Shown here: positions 7,024-8,212 of the stretch, piece after piece
How the letters are laid out: each line of letters begins with the position of its first letter
Position numbering within the stretch: the first letter of the stretch is position 1
Assembly (NCBI GenBank): GCA_028876585.1
Contig: JAGWRL010000274.1
Location: 1 to 8,212 of the forward strand
Reading direction: 5' to 3'
DNA from: Pseudomonadota bacterium
GTDB taxonomy: Bacteria > Pseudomonadota > Alphaproteobacteria > Rhizobiales > Beijerinckiaceae
Length of the DNA stretch: 8,212 nt
The notes under the pieces: model-generated
The model's database searches: none
What the model saw: only the letters and a program-made list of their open reading frames with translations
What the model was told of the DNA's origin: nothing
Translations under genes and position numbers: made by a program

Positions 7024-7072
7024 TTTTTGTATTAACATTTTTTGTTTGGATATTTTTGCCACAAACTGTGGC
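7024..7072 (+). promoter_or_regulatory. AT-rich intergenic island with T-tracts, weak promoter and a perfect palindrome
   Basis: Three T-tracts (7024-7028, 7038-7043, 7053-7057) recur about every 14-15 bp. TTGTAT (7027-7032) and TATTTT (7051-7056), 18 bp apart, are a weak promoter candidate; TTAACA (7032-7037, 5/6 to TTGACA) has no -10 partner at normal spacing. Directly downstream lies the perfect 6-bp-arm inverted repeat GCCACAAACTGTGGC (7058-7072), which would overlap the transcription start and suits a repressor site. It shares the CACAAA core with the left dyad at 6000-6022 before the paralogous gene. Its being an operator is inference. Confidence 0.4.
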
Positions 7073-7109
7073 GCGCCGCTGGGGCATGTGGAAGGCATCG
7101 GAAAAAAGA

Positions 7110-7138
7110 CCGCGCGGGCTTTAAGCCAAATGTCGCGG
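7110..7138 (+). other. Potential leader stem-loop just before the second paralogue's ribosome-binding site
   Basis: CCGCG (7110-7114) can pair with CGCGG (7134-7138), enclosing an inner short hairpin GGCTTTAAGCC (7117-7127). It ends 8 nt before the Shine-Dalgarno sequence at 7147-7154 and could affect translation initiation. In such GC-rich DNA short stems arise easily by chance. Confidence 0.2.
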
Positions 7139-7146
7139 CGACCGAT

Positions 7147-7154
7147 GAGGAAAG
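7147..7154 (+). promoter_or_regulatory. Ribosome-binding site that decides a GTG start
   Basis: GAGGAAAG lies with its AGGA core 7 nt before GTG 7159-7161. The same frame is open upstream to a TTG at 7042, but that stretch is the AT-rich intergenic island and has no counterpart in the paralogue. The next in-frame ATG, at 7177, has no comparable site. Confidence 0.7.
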
Positions 7155-7158
7155 TCCA

Positions 7159-8091
7159 GTGAGCAGGTATACGAACATGTTGAAGTCGCCCGACTCCCTT
7201 GATCGTTTCGCCCGAGCCATCGCCGCCGACCGCAATTTCGACGCCGCCGCCGCGAGCTATCTCGAAGCCTTCGTCACCTGGCGGCGCGGGCTCGGCGGCT
7301 TCAACAAGGTCGTCGCTTCCGGCGCCCGCCGGCGCATCATGAAGACGATTTTGCGGCTTCACTTCAGCAACGCCACCGACAATCCCGACGACGGCGCCAC
7401 GTTCGAGCGCCTGCTCAACCATTCCAACCTCAACGGCTGCGAGAATTGCGGCCCGCGCGTGCTGCGCACCGTCATCAGCCTGGCCCAGCGCTCCGGCCAT
7501 ATCTGCGTGCAGCAGGGCTGGTACGACCGCCGGCTGAAGATTTTGCGCCCGACCGAGAAATGGATCGAACAGGAGGCGGATCGGCACGAGGTGGCGCTGG
7601 CGAGCCTGTCGCTGCTCGCCCACGACCGTTCGCGTTTCGCCATGCGGCCGCACGGCGCGGATCTGGTCGGCCGGCTGGCGATCGCCGGCGGCCATCACGA
7701 CGGCGCCGCCGGCGTCACGCTCGGCGAACCCGACGGCGTGATCCGGGCGCTGGCCGCGCTCGATGGCGGTCTCGCCACCTCCTTCGCCGTCGCCGACGCC
7801 TGGGTGCGCGGCAAACGCATCCCCTCGCACAAGGAGATCGGCGCGAGCTTCCGCCTGTCCGCCTCGCAGGCGCGCAAAATCCTGCGCCTCGCCGCCGACC
7901 ACGGGGCGATCGGCTTCGACCGCGACGGCAAGATCAACGACGCCTCCGGGCTGGCGGCGGCGAGCCGGCGGCTGGTGGCGCAGGAATTCGCGCTCTACGC
8001 CCGCTGCGTCGCGCCGTTCGACACCGCGCCGTCGGAAACCGTCGTCGCGCCGGCCTTCGCGCCCGAACGCCGCCCCGAACACGCACACTGA
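7159..8091 (+). CDS. Predicted DNA-binding protein with two winged-helix-like domains and a CxxC motif, paralogue B
   Basis: This 310-residue protein, read from GTG, is a diverged tandem copy of the gene at 6144-7013. Shared blocks are WRRGLGGFNKV (41-51), LHFS (67-70), GATFERL (79-85) and the second HTH FRLSASQARKILRLAADHG (231-249). The HTH pattern F-x-[VL]-S-x-SQ-x-R-x-IL-x2-A-x2-HG is common to both. The first putative HTH (about 95-131) is preceded by C94-x-x-C97, and C116 lies in its C-terminal part. Paralogue A has none of these cysteines, so a metal- or redox-sensing role is possible but unproven. The middle (about 140-210) is dissimilar between the copies. No signal peptide or membrane segment is seen. 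The tail after about 285 is Ala/Pro/Glu-rich and ends in His/Arg/Pro/Glu residues, probably disordered. GTG is chosen for its strong ribosome-binding site. A strong terminator follows 27 bp after the stop. The family and DNA target are unknown to me. Confidence 0.72.
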   Translation: MSRYTNMLKSPDSLDRFARAIAADRNFDAAAASYLEAFVTWRRGLGGFNKVVASGARRRIMKTILRLHFSNATDNPDDGATFERLLNHSNLNGCENCGPRVLRTVISLAQRSGHICVQQGWYDRRLKILRPTEKWIEQEADRHEVALASLSLLAHDRSRFAMRPHGADLVGRLAIAGGHHDGAAGVTLGEPDGVIRALAALDGGLATSFAVADAWVRGKRIPSHKEIGASFRLSASQARKILRLAADHGAIGFDRDGKINDASGLAAASRRLVAQEFALYARCVAPFDTAPSETVVAPAFAPERRPEHAH

Positions 8092-8118
8092 TCCGCCCTC
8101 CCCGGATCCGTGTATTCT

Positions 8119-8151
8119 GCGCGCCGCCGCCTCCGCGGCGCGCTTTTTTTT
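8119..8151 (+). terminator. Strong intrinsic terminator
   Basis: Perfect 9-bp arms GCGCGCCGC (8119-8127) and GCGGCGCGC (8135-8143) enclose a 7-nt loop and are followed by eight T (8144-8151). This is a textbook Rho-independent terminator ending the transcript of the second paralogue. Confidence 0.92.
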
Positions 8152-8166
8152 GGGGAAGGGTCCGCC

Positions 8167-8212
8167 ATGCCGCTCCGCGCCGTCGCCGCCGCGCTCGTGC
8201 TGGCTTTCGCCG
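8167..8212 (+). CDS. Start of an exported or membrane-anchored protein (partial)
   Basis: An ATG at 8167 is preceded by GGAAGGG (8154-8160), 6 nt away, and opens a frame that runs off the window after 15 full codons. The visible peptide, MPLRAVAAALVLAFA, has one basic residue followed by a hydrophobic stretch, as in a Sec signal peptide. Nothing more can be said about function. Because the terminator at 8119-8151 ends just before its ribosome-binding site, there is little room for a promoter of its own, which is odd unless some read-through occurs or the start lies further downstream. Confidence 0.55.
   Translation, partial: MPLRAVAAALVLAFA

Noticed and set aside
7042..7158. N-terminal extension of paralogue B from a TTG start at 7042.
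   Set aside because: It covers the AT-rich intergenic island, has no match in paralogue A, and GTG 7159 has a strong ribosome-binding site.
7143..7158. A GAGGAAAGTCC string resembling the start of RNase P RNA.
   Set aside because: Only this short string matches; no further conserved RNase P RNA segments follow, and it is explained by the ribosome-binding site of the next gene.
1..8212. CRISPR arrays, tRNA or rRNA genes, insertion sequences, phage genes.
   Set aside because: I saw no regularly spaced direct repeats, no cloverleaf-like segments, no transposase or integrase motifs, and no terminal repeats.

Overview
The window looks like a chromosomal segment of a GC-rich alphaproteobacterium, probably of the Hyphomicrobiales (Methylocystis/Beijerinckia-like). 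The evidence is a typical proteobacterial S13 protein, a strong GC bias at third codon positions, and promoters of the TTGACG/TATATG and TTGCAA/TATAGG kind. The taxon is an inference; no rRNA or diagnostic gene is present.

Layout. Positions 1-269 (minus) hold the first 89 codons of rpsM (ribosomal protein S13). The 298-bp divergent gap 270-567 carries a good minus-strand promoter and a terminator-like hairpin inside the rpsM leader. On the plus strand follow a protein-lysine-methyltransferase-like gene (568-2118) and, behind its own probable promoter, a two-gene unit. That unit is an 885-residue membrane protein with a spermidine-synthase-like SAM-binding core between two membrane blocks (2278-4935), then a lipoprotein alpha/beta hydrolase 23 bp downstream (4959-5954).

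The most unusual part is 5955-8151: two diverged tandem paralogues (289 and 310 residues) of a family I do not recognise. Each seems to have two winged-helix DNA-binding domains around a variable middle. Each is preceded by a markedly AT-rich island, in an otherwise very GC-rich region, that holds inverted repeats and promoter-like elements. The second paralogue has a CxxC motif at its first putative HTH that the first lacks. A strong intrinsic terminator closes this pair (8119-8151), and the start of a new gene for an apparently exported protein follows at 8167.

Functional reading. The first three plus-strand genes encode one cytosolic SAM enzyme, one membrane SAM-fold enzyme and one envelope hydrolase; only the last two are close enough to be a confident operon. 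The paralogous pair looks like a small self-contained regulatory module, possibly autoregulated through the dyads in front of each gene. That idea rests on sequence architecture only.
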